Source: SIG437 sp045576235 (GTDB taxonomy: Bacteria; Bacillota; Clostridia; UBA1381; UBA9506). From it: a DNA stretch of 64,000 nucleotides. The stretch is taken from NCBI GenBank assembly GCA_045576235.1, contig JAZNGA010000006.1, positions 16,883 to 80,882 of the forward strand, written 5' to 3'. Under the pieces are notes generated by a model. It worked only from the letters and a program-made list of their open reading frames with translations, was not told the origin of the DNA and searched no databases. This document shows, piece by piece, positions 8,545-16,022 of the stretch. Position numbers and translations under genes: made by a program. How positions within the stretch are numbered: the stretch's first letter is position 1; the number at the start of each line of letters is the position of its first letter.

Positions 8545-8853
8545 TCACTTGAAACTAATTATTTGATTGCCTTTATATTTTAGTGTCCCCTTCTCCTTAA
8601 TCTGATAATGATTATATGAAAATTCAGAAACATTAAATGAAAGCTTTTTGCCTTTTGTCTTAAAAACAACAATAAAACTTTCCTGCTTAAAATTTCCCGA
8701 ATATCTTGAAACTATATCAGGCTTATATTTATCAAACACTTCCGCTTTAACTGTCTTAACAGGAGCAACTTTGTTCCAGATTAGTTTTTTTGCAAGCGGA
8801 AACCAAAATAATAAAAAGAAAATAACCGAAAATAAAATCATTAACTTATCCAT
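8545..8853 (-). CDS. Small membrane-anchored protein, DUF2500-like
   Basis: This 102-residue protein has one N-terminal hydrophobic helix (about residues 4-21, LMILFSVIFFLLFWFPLA) followed by a short basic stretch and a beta-rich domain. The pattern VKAEVFDK...FIVVFKTKGKKLSFNVSEFSYN...KEKGTLKYKGNQIISF fits the DUF2500 family as I know it: a small periplasmic or extracytoplasmic barrel-like domain with no known function. The ATG at 8853 has GGGGAGAG five bases upstream, so it is preferred to the frame start at 8874. It is monocistronic by appearance. Confidence 0.6.
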   Translation of the reverse strand: MDKLMILFSVIFFLLFWFPLAKKLIWNKVAPVKTVKAEVFDKYKPDIVSRYSGNFKQESFIVVFKTKGKKLSFNVSEFSYNHYQIKEKGTLKYKGNQIISFK

Positions 8854-8980
8854 TATGTCTCTCCCCTTTGGCAAGATATTACACTTTCAACAAAGTTCGT
8901 GTCAAGACTGGTGAAAAAGAACATGCTCCACCCCAAGATAAAACTGATATGTAGAAAACCACGGCTCCTGTAAGCAAAAA

Positions 8981-9505
8981 TCAAACAGCTTTTTTTCTGT
9001 CGTGCACAATCATTCCGACCACTGTAAACATAAACAAGACTCCGTGTGTCAAAAGTGCACTGTAAACTCCTGCAAGAACATCATAAAGGCACCATAAGAG
9101 CATATTAACAATAGTCCAGAAGCGATATCCTTTTCCATCCTTCTGTCCGATGCATAAGATAAATATGAGAGATGCCACAATGACTAAAATTCCAAGCGCT
9201 GTCACTTTGCCTGCAACTGCAATGTTTAATGCCACAATGGCAACTGCATAGCACGCAAGCAACCATTTTGGAAGTGGTTTTTGTTTTGAGTCAAAAAAAT
9301 AGTTAATCAGTGTCTGCAAAGCGCCGAGATATAATGCTGCCGCACCATTTATGCCACTTCCGTCAAGAAGGTAGCTCGTGCCGACAAGAGCATTACCGCA
9401 AAACACCAAAAACAATGTTTTTTTCATTTTTTCTCCCTTAACTAAAGACGCCAAAATCATCGAAAGCAATCCAAGCAAACTCAAAACATATGCTAACGCC
9501 ACCAT
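8981..9505 (-). CDS. YgjV family inner membrane protein
   Basis: This 174-residue, almost wholly hydrophobic protein has about six predicted membrane helices. Helix lengths, the conserved GNALVGTSYLLDG and LQTLINYFFD segments, and the terminal HDRKK match the YgjV (Imp-YgjV) family. Its molecular role is not established. The ATG at 9505 follows GAAAAGAGGAAA. The flanking genes are unrelated in function, and spacing on both sides is over 75 bp, so it is probably expressed alone. Confidence 0.65.
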   Translation of the reverse strand: MVALAYVLSLLGLLSMILASLVKGEKMKKTLFLVFCGNALVGTSYLLDGSGINGAAALYLGALQTLINYFFDSKQKPLPKWLLACYAVAIVALNIAVAGKVTALGILVIVASLIFILCIGQKDGKGYRFWTIVNMLLWCLYDVLAGVYSALLTHGVLFMFTVVGMIVHDRKKAV

Positions 9506-9582
9506 AAAAATTTCCTCTTTTCTTCAAATAGCTTTTTTCGGTTTATATGTTATCACTAACAGCTCAAACACATTTTGTTTTT

Positions 9583-9999
9583 TTATAAATTTTCTTTAAT
9601 TTTCTGAATGATTTCGTCATATTCAGCGCTGGATAAAGTCACTCTCTGCGGATTCATTGCAAAAATTCCGCCCCATTCAAACTCATCCTCATATTTTGGA
9701 ACAAGGTGAAAATGAAGGTGACATCCTGTATCCCCGTATGCACCATAATTAACTTTTTTCGGTGAAAAAGCTTTATGAATTGCGTTTGAAACCTTTGCAA
9801 TATCTTCAATGAATTCTGCTCTTTCAGCTTCGGTTAGGTCAACAATTTCGCTCACATGCTTTTTATGAGCAACAATAACCCTTCCCTTATGACTCTGTTC
9901 TTTAAACAAGTAAACCTTGCTTTGTGACAGTTCGCAGATTTTAATTCCAAACGCGTCCAAAAGTTCATTTTCCATACAGTAAGCACAATTTTTGTCCAT
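9583..9999 (-). CDS. HIT family nucleotide-binding hydrolase
   Basis: This 138-residue histidine-triad protein of the HIT superfamily is probably a cytoplasmic nucleoside-phosphoramidate or dinucleotide hydrolase. The signature CHLHFHLVPKYE (near residue 100-111) contains the HxHxH motif with the catalytic middle histidine. An N-terminal CAYC pair matches zinc-binding or short CxxC variants seen in Fhit/GalT-like members. Length is normal. The ATG at 9999 has AAGGAG upstream. It is not clearly in an operon. The substrate cannot be assigned. Confidence 0.85.
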   Translation of the reverse strand: MDKNCAYCMENELLDAFGIKICELSQSKVYLFKEQSHKGRVIVAHKKHVSEIVDLTEAERAEFIEDIAKVSNAIHKAFSPKKVNYGAYGDTGCHLHFHLVPKYEDEFEWGGIFAMNPQRVTLSSAEYDEIIQKIKENL

Positions 10000-10081
10000 G
10001 TTAATTCTCCTTAAAAATTTATTTTAAATCAGTAAGCGACTTAAATTTTCAATAAACCTTTCATCAATTTATAACTTAACG

Positions 10082-11011
10082 CTATTTAATCAGGTCTTCC
10101 ATAAAGATAAAATCATAGCCATTCTTATGAAAAACATCACATGCAACCATAAGCTTTTCAGCATAATCAGGCTGATATGCATAGTATTCAGGATAAAAAT
10201 ACTGCTCGTGTGTTCCCCAACCGACATATTCGTTACCCATATAGCCTTCAGCTTCCTGACGAATGTCCTCCAGCTTGCTTGAGTTGTGAACAATGCTACA
10301 AGAAAAATTTTTGAACAAAATGCCGATTTCCTCGTTCTTAATGGCTTTTGTTGTGAAAAGCGTTTCAGCCTGTTCCTGCTCAGTAATATGGTTATAGCCG
10401 CAAAGGGACTTCGTTATGGCTGTGTCCTTGCTGTTTCGGATAAAGATTTTTGTTTCAGGCTTTCTGTTATGTAAAAGTCTTGCAGCATGACCATACGGAA
10501 GCTCTGCAGGGTTGTTGTCATATTCATAGCGTTCTCCTGTCGTTGCGCTGATTAGTCTCACACCACAATCATAAAGAGCCTGACAGCCGTCCTTGCTCAT
10601 AGGGCGCCAATGGTTCAGCACTGCGCTTGTCCAGTTTTTCGGCGTTGCAAACCGATAAACCTCTTTTTGCATTTCTAAAAAATCGGTTTTGACCAAATCG
10701 TAGTCTGCGTTGATGTAAGGATAATCCGGGAACTCCTGTTTCGAATGAAACCCAAACTTTAACCAATCGGCGTTTTCTTCCCACTCTTTTTTGTATGCAT
10801 CGGTCATATCAGCTAATGAAAACGAATCATTCCCATAATAATTATCGGTTTTAAAAAAAATGTTGAGCTGAACTTTTAAACCATACAGGTCGTGTGCCTT
10901 TTTAAGGCAAGCCAGAAACGGATTCTCGAAAAGTGAAACAGGCCGCTTCCTTGTCAGGTCACGAAACAGCCATATCACATCGTCAATCACAAATGTAGAA
11001 ACTTTAACCAT
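10082..11011 (-). CDS. Polysaccharide deacetylase-like (NodB-fold) protein
   Basis: This 309-residue cytoplasmic-looking protein has no signal peptide. The N-terminal TFVIDDVIW resembles the aspartate motif that opens NodB-type carbohydrate esterases. WLKFGFHSKQEFP (about 84-96) could supply the metal-binding histidine, HWRPMSKDG the arginine motif and WGTHEQYFYPEYY the last catalytic motif. I infer a metal-dependent deacetylase or hydrolase fold, but the motifs are divergent and the second metal histidine is not obvious. A promoter lies 57 bp upstream. It is expressed alone. It may equally be a non-catalytic relative of that fold. Confidence 0.45.
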   Translation of the reverse strand: MVKVSTFVIDDVIWLFRDLTRKRPVSLFENPFLACLKKAHDLYGLKVQLNIFFKTDNYYGNDSFSLADMTDAYKKEWEENADWLKFGFHSKQEFPDYPYINADYDLVKTDFLEMQKEVYRFATPKNWTSAVLNHWRPMSKDGCQALYDCGVRLISATTGERYEYDNNPAELPYGHAARLLHNRKPETKIFIRNSKDTAITKSLCGYNHITEQEQAETLFTTKAIKNEEIGILFKNFSCSIVHNSSKLEDIRQEAEGYMGNEYVGWGTHEQYFYPEYYAYQPDYAEKLMVACDVFHKNGYDFIFMEDLIK

Positions 11012-11067
11012 TTTTTCGCCCTCTTTTCTCTTTTTAACACTATGCCTTGATGTGTATTACTTTAGCT

Positions 11068-11096
11068 ATTATAACATTTATTTGAACTTTTTTCAA
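11068..11096 (-). promoter_or_regulatory. Promoter of the deacetylase-like gene
   Basis: Minus-strand TTGAAA (11091-11096), a 17-bp spacer, then TATAAT (11068-11073). Confidence 0.7.
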
Positions 11097-11209
11097 CTTT
11101 ATGCAGCATTGCCTATAAGTTTATTTTCTGTAAAATAAATTTTTTGTTGCAATTACAAAGAAAAATTCATTTTATATTATTCAAAGTGTAAAAAATAAGA
11201 AACAACGTC

Positions 11210-11548
11210 TTATTTAACATTGTTTCTATACTCATTAATTATTTCTATGTTCTTTAATAATAGTTCTTTTTCATTAGGCGTGAATGTTTCTGTTAATTCT
11301 GCAACTCTATTTATAAAATGAGTGTTTCCCGACTTGTTATTTAAATCTCCAAAGAGCAAGCTATCTGTTGATATTTCAAGAAGGTTTGCAATCTTAACTA
11401 ATGTTTCAAGAGATGGTATTCCTTTTGCTCTTTCTATTTGTCCTATAAAAGTGGCTGAAACATCAAGCTTTTCTGCCAACTGCTCTAATGTATATTTTTT
11501 CTCTTTCCTTTGTTGTCTTATTTTTCTTCCCAATAATTCATAGTTCAA
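11210..11548 (-). CDS. XRE family transcriptional regulator
   Basis: This is a 112-residue DNA-binding protein. Residues 5-60 form a Cro/CI-type helix-turn-helix (GRKIRQQRKEKKYTLEQLAE, then VSATFIGQIERAKGIPSLETLVKIANLLEIS). A short helical C-terminus with NEKELLLKNIEIINEY probably mediates dimerisation. The start is TTG at 11546-11548, preceded at the right distance by AGGTAGGTG. A nearby ATG is out of frame. It is divergent from the zinc-ribbon membrane protein at 11706. A 14-bp direct repeat flanks the shared promoter region and overlaps this start codon, which suggests autoregulation and control of its neighbour. Confidence 0.85.
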   Translation of the reverse strand: MNYELLGRKIRQQRKEKKYTLEQLAEKLDVSATFIGQIERAKGIPSLETLVKIANLLEISTDSLLFGDLNNKSGNTHFINRVAELTETFTPNEKELLLKNIEIINEYRNNVK

Positions 11549-11557
11549 AACATTAAC
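11544..11557. repeat. 14-bp direct repeat copy 1 (candidate XRE operator)
   Basis: TTCAAAACATTAAC, identical to the copy at 11613-11626, 69 bp away. This copy overlaps the start codon of the XRE gene. Confidence 0.5.
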
Positions 11558-11612
11558 ACCTACCTTTATTTGAGTTTATCATTTTATAGGTAGTATTAAC
11601 AGAATGTAAAAC

Positions 11613-11626
11613 TTCAAAACATTAAC
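11613..11626. repeat. 14-bp direct repeat copy 2 (candidate XRE operator)
   Basis: Exact second copy of TTCAAAACATTAAC, about 20 bp upstream of the -35 element of the zinc-ribbon gene promoter. Confidence 0.5.
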
Positions 11627-11644
11627 TAAAATCTTTATTTTGTA

Positions 11645-11674
11645 TTGACATAATACCCTGAAATGTGATATAAT
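11645..11674 (+). promoter_or_regulatory. Promoter of the zinc-ribbon membrane protein gene
   Basis: TTGACA (11645-11650), an 18-bp spacer, then TATAAT (11669-11674). A GGAGG ribosome site follows before the ATG at 11706. Confidence 0.8.
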
Positions 11675-11705
11675 ATGTCAAAATAAAGAAATTGGAGGAA
11701 ATAAG

Positions 11706-11993
11706 ATGGGAGTAAATATAAAATGCCCAAAATGCGGTAGTACTAAAGTTCAATTGTCAAATGAAATGAGCAAACACGGTTGTCTTTGGACTGTATTGTT
11801 TGGTATATACTATTTCGTTTGGATAATGATTAAATGGTGTATAGGAGTAATGATTTTCATTTGTTATGATTGGTGGATGGCAATTGTAAAGAAATCTTCC
11901 GGAAAAGGTCATGTTTGGCAGTCAAAAAGATGGTTTTCAAACAGAAGAAGAATATTCTTCTGTCATGACTGTGGTCATAACTTTAGGGCGTAA
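11706..11993 (+). CDS. Zinc-ribbon membrane protein of unknown function
   Basis: This 95-residue protein has a split zinc ribbon. CPKCG sits at residues 8-12 and CHDCGHNFRA at the C-terminus. Between them is a tryptophan-rich hydrophobic region (about residues 28-62) able to cross the membrane once or twice. Both cysteine pairs would then lie on the same, probably cytoplasmic, side. I do not recognise a characterised family. The strong promoter and GGAGG site indicate a real gene. It is divergent from the XRE regulator, a layout common in small accessory or phage-derived modules. Confidence 0.6.
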   Translation: MGVNIKCPKCGSTKVQLSNEMSKHGCLWTVLFGIYYFVWIMIKWCIGVMIFICYDWWMAIVKKSSGKGHVWQSKRWFSNRRRIFFCHDCGHNFRA

Positions 11994-12087
11994 CCATTAC
12001 CAACACTTTTGACCAATTTACCCCCTCGTGTTTATTAACTTGACAGAAAATCATATTTTTTAGCGACTAAAATCAACAAAAAAAACT

Positions 12088-12119
12088 GTGTCGGAAAATC
12101 TTCGGCATTTTTCCGACAC
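12088..12119 (-). terminator. Hairpin with U-tract on the minus strand
   Basis: Stem GTGTCGGAAAA / TTTTCCGACAC. The run of eight A residues before it on the plus strand gives a U-tract for minus-strand transcripts. It could be a second terminator for leftward transcription from the toxin gene. It has only a weak tail for the plus-strand zinc-ribbon gene. Confidence 0.55.
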
Positions 12120-12158
12120 TTATAAATGACACTTTTGTATAAAGTTTTTTCAAAATAG

Positions 12159-12187
12159 TTGACAAAATAGATTTTATTCAGTATAAT
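12159..12187 (+). promoter_or_regulatory. Promoter of the candidate antitoxin RNA
   Basis: TTGACA (12159-12164), exactly 17 bp, then TATAAT (12182-12187). No open reading frame with a ribosome site follows; the transcript would end at the hairpin at 12245-12279 after about 90 nt. Confidence 0.75.
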
Positions 12188-12193
12188 AAATAT

Positions 12194-12284
12194 AGAAAAA
12201 GGCAAGACCTCAAATGGTTATGCCAAACATTAGGTTATTAAAAGAATAACGCTAAAGCTTTGGAAGGGCTGGCGTTATTTTTTT
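12194..12284 (+). ncRNA. Candidate type I antitoxin small RNA
   Basis: This is a predicted RNA of about 90 nt between a consensus promoter and an intrinsic terminator. Its 5' part can fold into a hairpin (GGCAAGACC at 12201-12209 with GGTTATGCC at 12216-12224, one A-A mismatch). Its 3' part overlaps the end of the convergent 22-residue toxin gene, including the stop codon, so the two RNAs are complementary over the shared terminator. This is the layout of par/Fst and TxpA-RatA type I toxin-antitoxin loci. It has no coding capacity of note. Inference from sequence only. Confidence 0.6.
12245..12284. terminator. Shared bidirectional terminator of the toxin and antitoxin transcripts
   Basis: Stem AATAACGC (12245-12252) / GCGTTATT (12272-12279) with a further AAGCT/AGGGCT pairing inside. 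Seven T residues follow on the plus strand. On the minus strand CTTTTAA follows. The toxin stop codon lies inside the stem. Confidence 0.75.
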
Positions 12285-12343
12285 ATGGTTATGATTAACA
12301 CAATTAAAGTGATAATATATATCATTATGTACACATATTCCAT
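12275..12343 (-). CDS. Candidate type I toxin peptide (22 residues, holin-like/TxpA-like)
   Basis: The frame encodes one hydrophobic helix with a short acidic-aromatic start (MEYVYIM) and a terminal KK. Its size and composition match small membrane-acting type I toxins and the 'putative holin-like toxin' group. It has a very strong AGGAGGTGG site six bases before the ATG, so it is surely meant to be translated. That site can pair with CTCC just upstream (CTCC-CTGAAA-GGAG), which would mask it. A promoter lies about 95 bp upstream, giving a long structured leader. A convergent small RNA overlaps its 3' end. Expected action: insertion into and damage of the host membrane when not repressed. Confidence 0.65.
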   Translation of the reverse strand: MEYVYIMIYIITLIVLIITIKK

Positions 12344-12438
12344 AGCAACCACCTCCTTTCAGGGAGATGATAGCATAACCGCCCAGCTTTTACACTGTTT
12401 TTAGTCTTACCTTTTTGTCAGATTTCTCCGACAAAGAC

Positions 12439-12467
12439 ATTATACAACATATTTTATATTTTTTCAA
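12439..12467 (-). promoter_or_regulatory. Promoter of the candidate toxin mRNA
   Basis: Minus-strand TTGAAA (12462-12467), a 17-bp spacer, then TATAAT (12439-12444). It gives a leader of roughly 90 nt before the toxin ATG. Confidence 0.75.
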
Positions 12468-12546
12468 CTCTTTTTATAAAACCTCTAATATTGTTTATAA
12501 TATTCGGAACTTTACTACACTACCAATTCTGCATATAAAAAGACAT

Positions 12547-12762
12547 CTACAATTTAATTTCTCTGCGAGATTTTAACAAAAAGTCTGTTTCACAGAAAAT
12601 CGAGTTATAGGCAGCATTGTTTTCACACAAAAAATCTTCTCGAAGCATTTTGATGAGATAAATTATAAATGAAATCACATCCGTCTTTTTTATCACGGCA
12701 AAGTGCGATTTCATCACGAAATAATTGTGTCCGCTTTCTATTATATCATAAATGTCTTTTAG
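12547..12762 (-). other. Open frame continuing after the AraC stop; palindromic, status unclear
   Basis: The 12480-12762 interval has no clear gene. Directly after the TAA of the AraC gene the same frame stays open for 71 codons, with an internal ATG at 12714 that would give 55 residues but no convincing ribosome site. The DNA also holds an inverted repeat (ATGAAATC near 12669, GATTTCAT near 12708). It may be an intergenic repeat or a gene relic. I make no functional call. Confidence 0.25.
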
Positions 12763-13548
12763 TTAGTAAAAATTCTTAGGGGACACATTAGTGATTTGTT
12801 TAAAAATTCTACTGAAATAGTATGCCGAGTTAAACCCTGTCATTTCTGCAATTTCAGATATTTTGTATTCCCTGCTGCGTATCAGGTCTTTAGCCTTCTC
12901 TATCTTTTTTCTGTTAATATATTCAATAGGCGTCACTCCGTAAACCTCTTTAAACAATCTTCGAAAATGTGATGAAGACATAGAACACATTTTAGAAAGC
13001 ATATCTACATTTATTTGCTTGTCAATATAATTTTCTATATATTCAACAGCAGGAACAAGTTTTATTCCGTTGCGCTTCTGCCATGAAATATATAATGTAT
13101 CATGCAGAATCACATGAAATATCTGATATAACAGTGCCATAGAAGCAATCCGATATCCGACATCCTTATAATACCACCTTCCCTCTAGCTCACAAAACAA
13201 CTGCTTCAAACTATTTTTTTGTCTCATTATGCGTTCAAACGGAAAATTATCAAAGCTATCACTATCCATATTAAAATTCACAACAATAAACTCAAGGTTT
13301 TTATCCTTGCTTCTCTTAAGAACATATTTATCACCTTTTTTAAATGCAATGATATCTCCCGGTTCAGCAAAACAATGCTCATCGCCTGATATAAACTGTG
13401 CGGCTCCTTCTAAAATGTATGCAAATCCATAGGTTCGCCTGTTGCTCACATTAATGCTCCAATCTAAAGGGCAACACTTTTTATTTGCAAGTTCTATTTC
13501 GTAAATCCGAACGCTATAATTCACATAATAGTCAAAGCTTTTGTGCAT
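12763..13548 (-). CDS. AraC family transcriptional regulator
   Basis: This 261-residue regulator has an N-terminal cupin-type sensor (GFAYILEGAAQFISGDEHCFAEPGDIIAFKKG, in two parts of the barrel). The C-terminal AraC DNA-binding domain has both helix-turn-helix units: NVDMLSKMCSMSSSHFRRLFKEVYGVTPIEYI, then KISEIAEMTGFNSAYYFSRIFK and the usual VSPKNFY end. GGAGGGATAAGTT precedes the ATG at 13548. It is divergent from the QueG-like gene at 13737, with under 200 bp between them, and probably controls it. The ligand is unknown. Confidence 0.85.
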   Translation of the reverse strand: MHKSFDYYVNYSVRIYEIELANKKCCPLDWSINVSNRRTYGFAYILEGAAQFISGDEHCFAEPGDIIAFKKGDKYVLKRSKDKNLEFIVVNFNMDSDSFDNFPFERIMRQKNSLKQLFCELEGRWYYKDVGYRIASMALLYQIFHVILHDTLYISWQKRNGIKLVPAVEYIENYIDKQINVDMLSKMCSMSSSHFRRLFKEVYGVTPIEYINRKKIEKAKDLIRSREYKISEIAEMTGFNSAYYFSRIFKQITNVSPKNFY

Positions 13549-13736
13549 AACTTATCCCTCCGAAAAATTTTATTACTGCCGATAATTTGATTATATTACG
13601 GTTTTTATTAGATATCAATACAGAAATTTATAAAAGATTGTTTTGTACAATTTTTTGTCATATAATGCATTGAATTATATGTATTTGTAAATTAAAATGA
13701 AAACAAATAAAAAATAAAATTTTGGAGGAAAAGATT

Positions 13737-14771
13737 ATGAACGCCCAAGAAATAAAGGACTTGGCAAAACAACTCGGTGCAGATGAAGTTGGTATTGCTT
13801 CTATGGACAGGTTTGAAGGTGCTCCCATACAAATGGATCCACGGTTCATTATGCCAAAAGCAAAAAGTATGATAGTAATGACATTCAGGGTAATGCGTGG
13901 CAGTCTGCGCGGTATTGAAGAAGGTACATTTTTCAGCAATTATCCCGCTATGGGATATGGTGGATTGACATATCTGTACATACCTCTTACCGTGATGAAT
14001 ATGTGCAAATATATCGAAGATGAAGGATATGAAGCTATACCCATAGGTCATCAGAGTGACTGGCGCGGTATTGATAACAAGGGTAATTTGATAAAAAATT
14101 ACAGCAAACCTGTGGAGGAGGGAAAGCCTCAGCCTGATATTATGCTTCACCTCAGAATTTGCGGATTTTTAGCCGGGCTTGGTGAAATCGGGTATAGTAA
14201 AATGTTTTTGTCTCCAAAATTCGGTCCCCGTTTAAGACTTGGTGTAATCCTTACAGAAATGGAGCTTGAGCCCGACCCGATTTATGATGGGCCTAAGCTT
14301 TGTAATAAATGTATGGCTTGTGTTAAAGACTGTCCGACACATGCAATAAGCGATGTTAAAACAGTCAAAGTAAATCTTGCAGGTCACGAGGTTGAATGGG
14401 GAGAATTGGACTGTGACGCCTGTGCTTTGGGGCTGAAAGGCGCAAAATTATGCGAACCCGGAACCGGAAGTTATGAGGACTGGCGTGACAACACTATGCC
14501 TGGTCCAAATTCACCTTTTTATAAAAAACCGCGTAACCTTTATAACACAGGTCAAGCAGTTTGTGGTGCAAGAGGTTGTACACGAGCTTGCATGATAAGT
14601 CTGGAAGCCCGCGGTGTTATTGAAAATAAGTTTAAAGACAAATTCCGCACAAAACCGCAGTGGAGCGTTGATTGGAGTGATTATACACCTGATTTTGGTG
14701 ATAACAACAATGCTCCCGTTCAAAAAAACAACAAAGCAAATGCTAAACCAGAACATTGGGAGGCAGATTAA
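13737..14771 (+). CDS. QueG-like double [4Fe-4S] cluster protein
   Basis: This 344-residue protein is related to epoxyqueuosine reductase QueG and, more distantly, to reductive dehalogenases. The N-terminal ~170 residues have the QueG-type pattern ending in LAGLGEIGYSKMFLSPKFGPRLRLGVILT (in two blocks). A ferredoxin motif CNKCMACVKDCP follows near residue 188. Further cysteines occur at CDACALG, KLC and CGARGCTRAC, enough for two clusters. True QueG usually carries HEAT-like repeats at its C-terminus; here the tail is short and polar. There is no TAT signal, so it should be cytoplasmic. GGAGG precedes the ATG at 13737. A U32-like gene overlaps its stop. It is the first of four such paralogs in the window. 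The substrate is unknown. Confidence 0.75.
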   Translation: MNAQEIKDLAKQLGADEVGIASMDRFEGAPIQMDPRFIMPKAKSMIVMTFRVMRGSLRGIEEGTFFSNYPAMGYGGLTYLYIPLTVMNMCKYIEDEGYEAIPIGHQSDWRGIDNKGNLIKNYSKPVEEGKPQPDIMLHLRICGFLAGLGEIGYSKMFLSPKFGPRLRLGVILTEMELEPDPIYDGPKLCNKCMACVKDCPTHAISDVKTVKVNLAGHEVEWGELDCDACALGLKGAKLCEPGTGSYEDWRDNTMPGPNSPFYKKPRNLYNTGQAVCGARGCTRACMISLEARGVIENKFKDKFRTKPQWSVDWSDYTPDFGDNNNAPVQKNNKANAKPEHWEAD

Positions 14772-15787
14772 TGAAATTTGCCATAGGGTATCAACTACCA
14801 TATGATGAAATAAATGATATTTCTAAGCTCGCTATATTAAAAAAGGATAAAATAAGCGAGGTTTATTTCCCATGGATTAATTCGCCATCAGGTAGGTCTG
14901 TAATTGGAAAACAAGATGGCTATACAGACTGGAGCGCTCAGGAACAATTAGAAAACGATCTCATTTCATTAAAGTCAAACGGGATAAAACTTGATTTGAT
15001 ATTAAACAGTAACTGTTATGGTGAAAATTCACTATCTGTTGAGCTTGCAAATTTTATACACTCCATAATTGACAGAATTGCATTTAAAGCAGGTGGAGTT
15101 GACATTATTAGGACATCTTCACTTGCTGTTGCTTACATTGTCAAACAAATCTCTCCTGATATAGAGGTTCGTGCATCGGTAAATATGAGAATCGGAACAC
15201 CACAGGCAATAGACTACATAAAGCATCTGTTTGACAGCTTTTATATTATGCGTGAATACAACAGGGATTTTAAAAGAATAAATATTATGAAGGAATGGGC
15301 AAAAAAACATAATAAATCAATGTACTTCTTAGCAAACAGCGGCTGTATGCCATATTGCAGCGGTCAGACTTTTCACGACAACTTGGTTGCACACGAAGAA
15401 CAAATCTCAACAAAGAAAAACATAAATTTTCCTCCTCATATTTGCCGTGAATACTATAAAAATAAAGATAATTTTATAAACCTGATTAAATCTACATAGG
15501 TTCGTCCGGAAGATATGTGCTATTATGATGACTTTTTCCCATTAGCAAAGCTTGCGACACGCATGCACGAAAAACCCGCAATGGTCGTTGAAGCTTACAC
15601 CTCAGGAACCTATTACGGGAATTTATTGGATTTATTAGAACCGTCAAATTGCGACATAATATCGCCCTATATTATTGATAACACAGCTTTTCCCGCCAAC
15701 TGGGCAGAAAAGGTGGGAAATTGTAATAAACTATGTAGAGAATGCAACTTTTGTAAATTCGTTTTAGATAATTGTTTGCATATTTAA
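14771..15787 (+). pseudogene. U32-peptidase-like TIM-barrel protein interrupted by in-frame TAG
   Basis: The ATG overlaps the stop codon of the QueG-like gene (TAATG), so the two are translationally coupled. The frame gives 242 residues, meets TAG at 15497-15499, then stays open in the same frame for 96 more codons to 15787. The two halves join without a shift (LIKST-stop-VRPEDM). The first half has a barrel-like pattern and NSGCMPYCSGQTFHDN; the second has SGTYYG and a Cys-rich end LCRECNFCKFVLDNC. It looks like proteins related to the U32/COG0826 group. The likely history is a Trp or Gln codon changed to amber. An alternative start after the stop (15533) lacks a good site. TAG is used as a normal stop elsewhere here, so recoding is unlikely but testable. 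Confidence 0.6.
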
Positions 15788-15806
15788 TTTGAAAAGATAA
15801 GAGCGC

Positions 15807-15850
15807 AAAAAGAAACGACAACTTTCTTTCGAAAGCTGTCGTTTCTTTTT
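15807..15850 (+). terminator. Terminator of the QueG-like / U32-like operon
   Basis: Long stem AAAAAGAAACGACA / TGTCGTTTCTTTTT with an inner CTTTC/GAAAG hairpin and a final T-run. It lies 20 bp after the broken U32-like gene. Confidence 0.85.
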
Positions 15851-15998
15851 GGTGCTAACGGTCAATTTTAATACGACCAAAAAAGCGGTGCATTTTTACA
15901 AAAAGGTAAAAAAATGCACACTTATATGAAATAAGTCAAAATATTAAGATTTATGTCGCAAAATAGGTATAACATCCAGAAAAATAAATTGCAAGAAA

Positions 15999-16020
15999 AA
16001 ACTGCCACAAATGGCAGTTT
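15999..16020 (-). terminator. Terminator after the broken four-helix-bundle gene
   Basis: Stem AAACTGCCA / TGGCAGTTT with a 4-nt loop. A U-tract follows on the minus strand. It sits just past the stop codon at 16023. Confidence 0.75.
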
Positions 16021-16022
16021 AA

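Noticed and set aside
15497..15499. Pyrrolysine or general UAG recoding
   Set aside because: TAG is the ordinary stop of other genes here (for example at 6684-6686 and 36093-36095), and no pyl genes are visible. Kept only as a test in the findings.
15880..15920. Hairpin GTGCATTTTT / AAAAATGCAC
   Set aside because: It is AT-rich and terminator-like but lies after a much better terminator, and no gene ends there. Nothing else was seen in 15851-15998.
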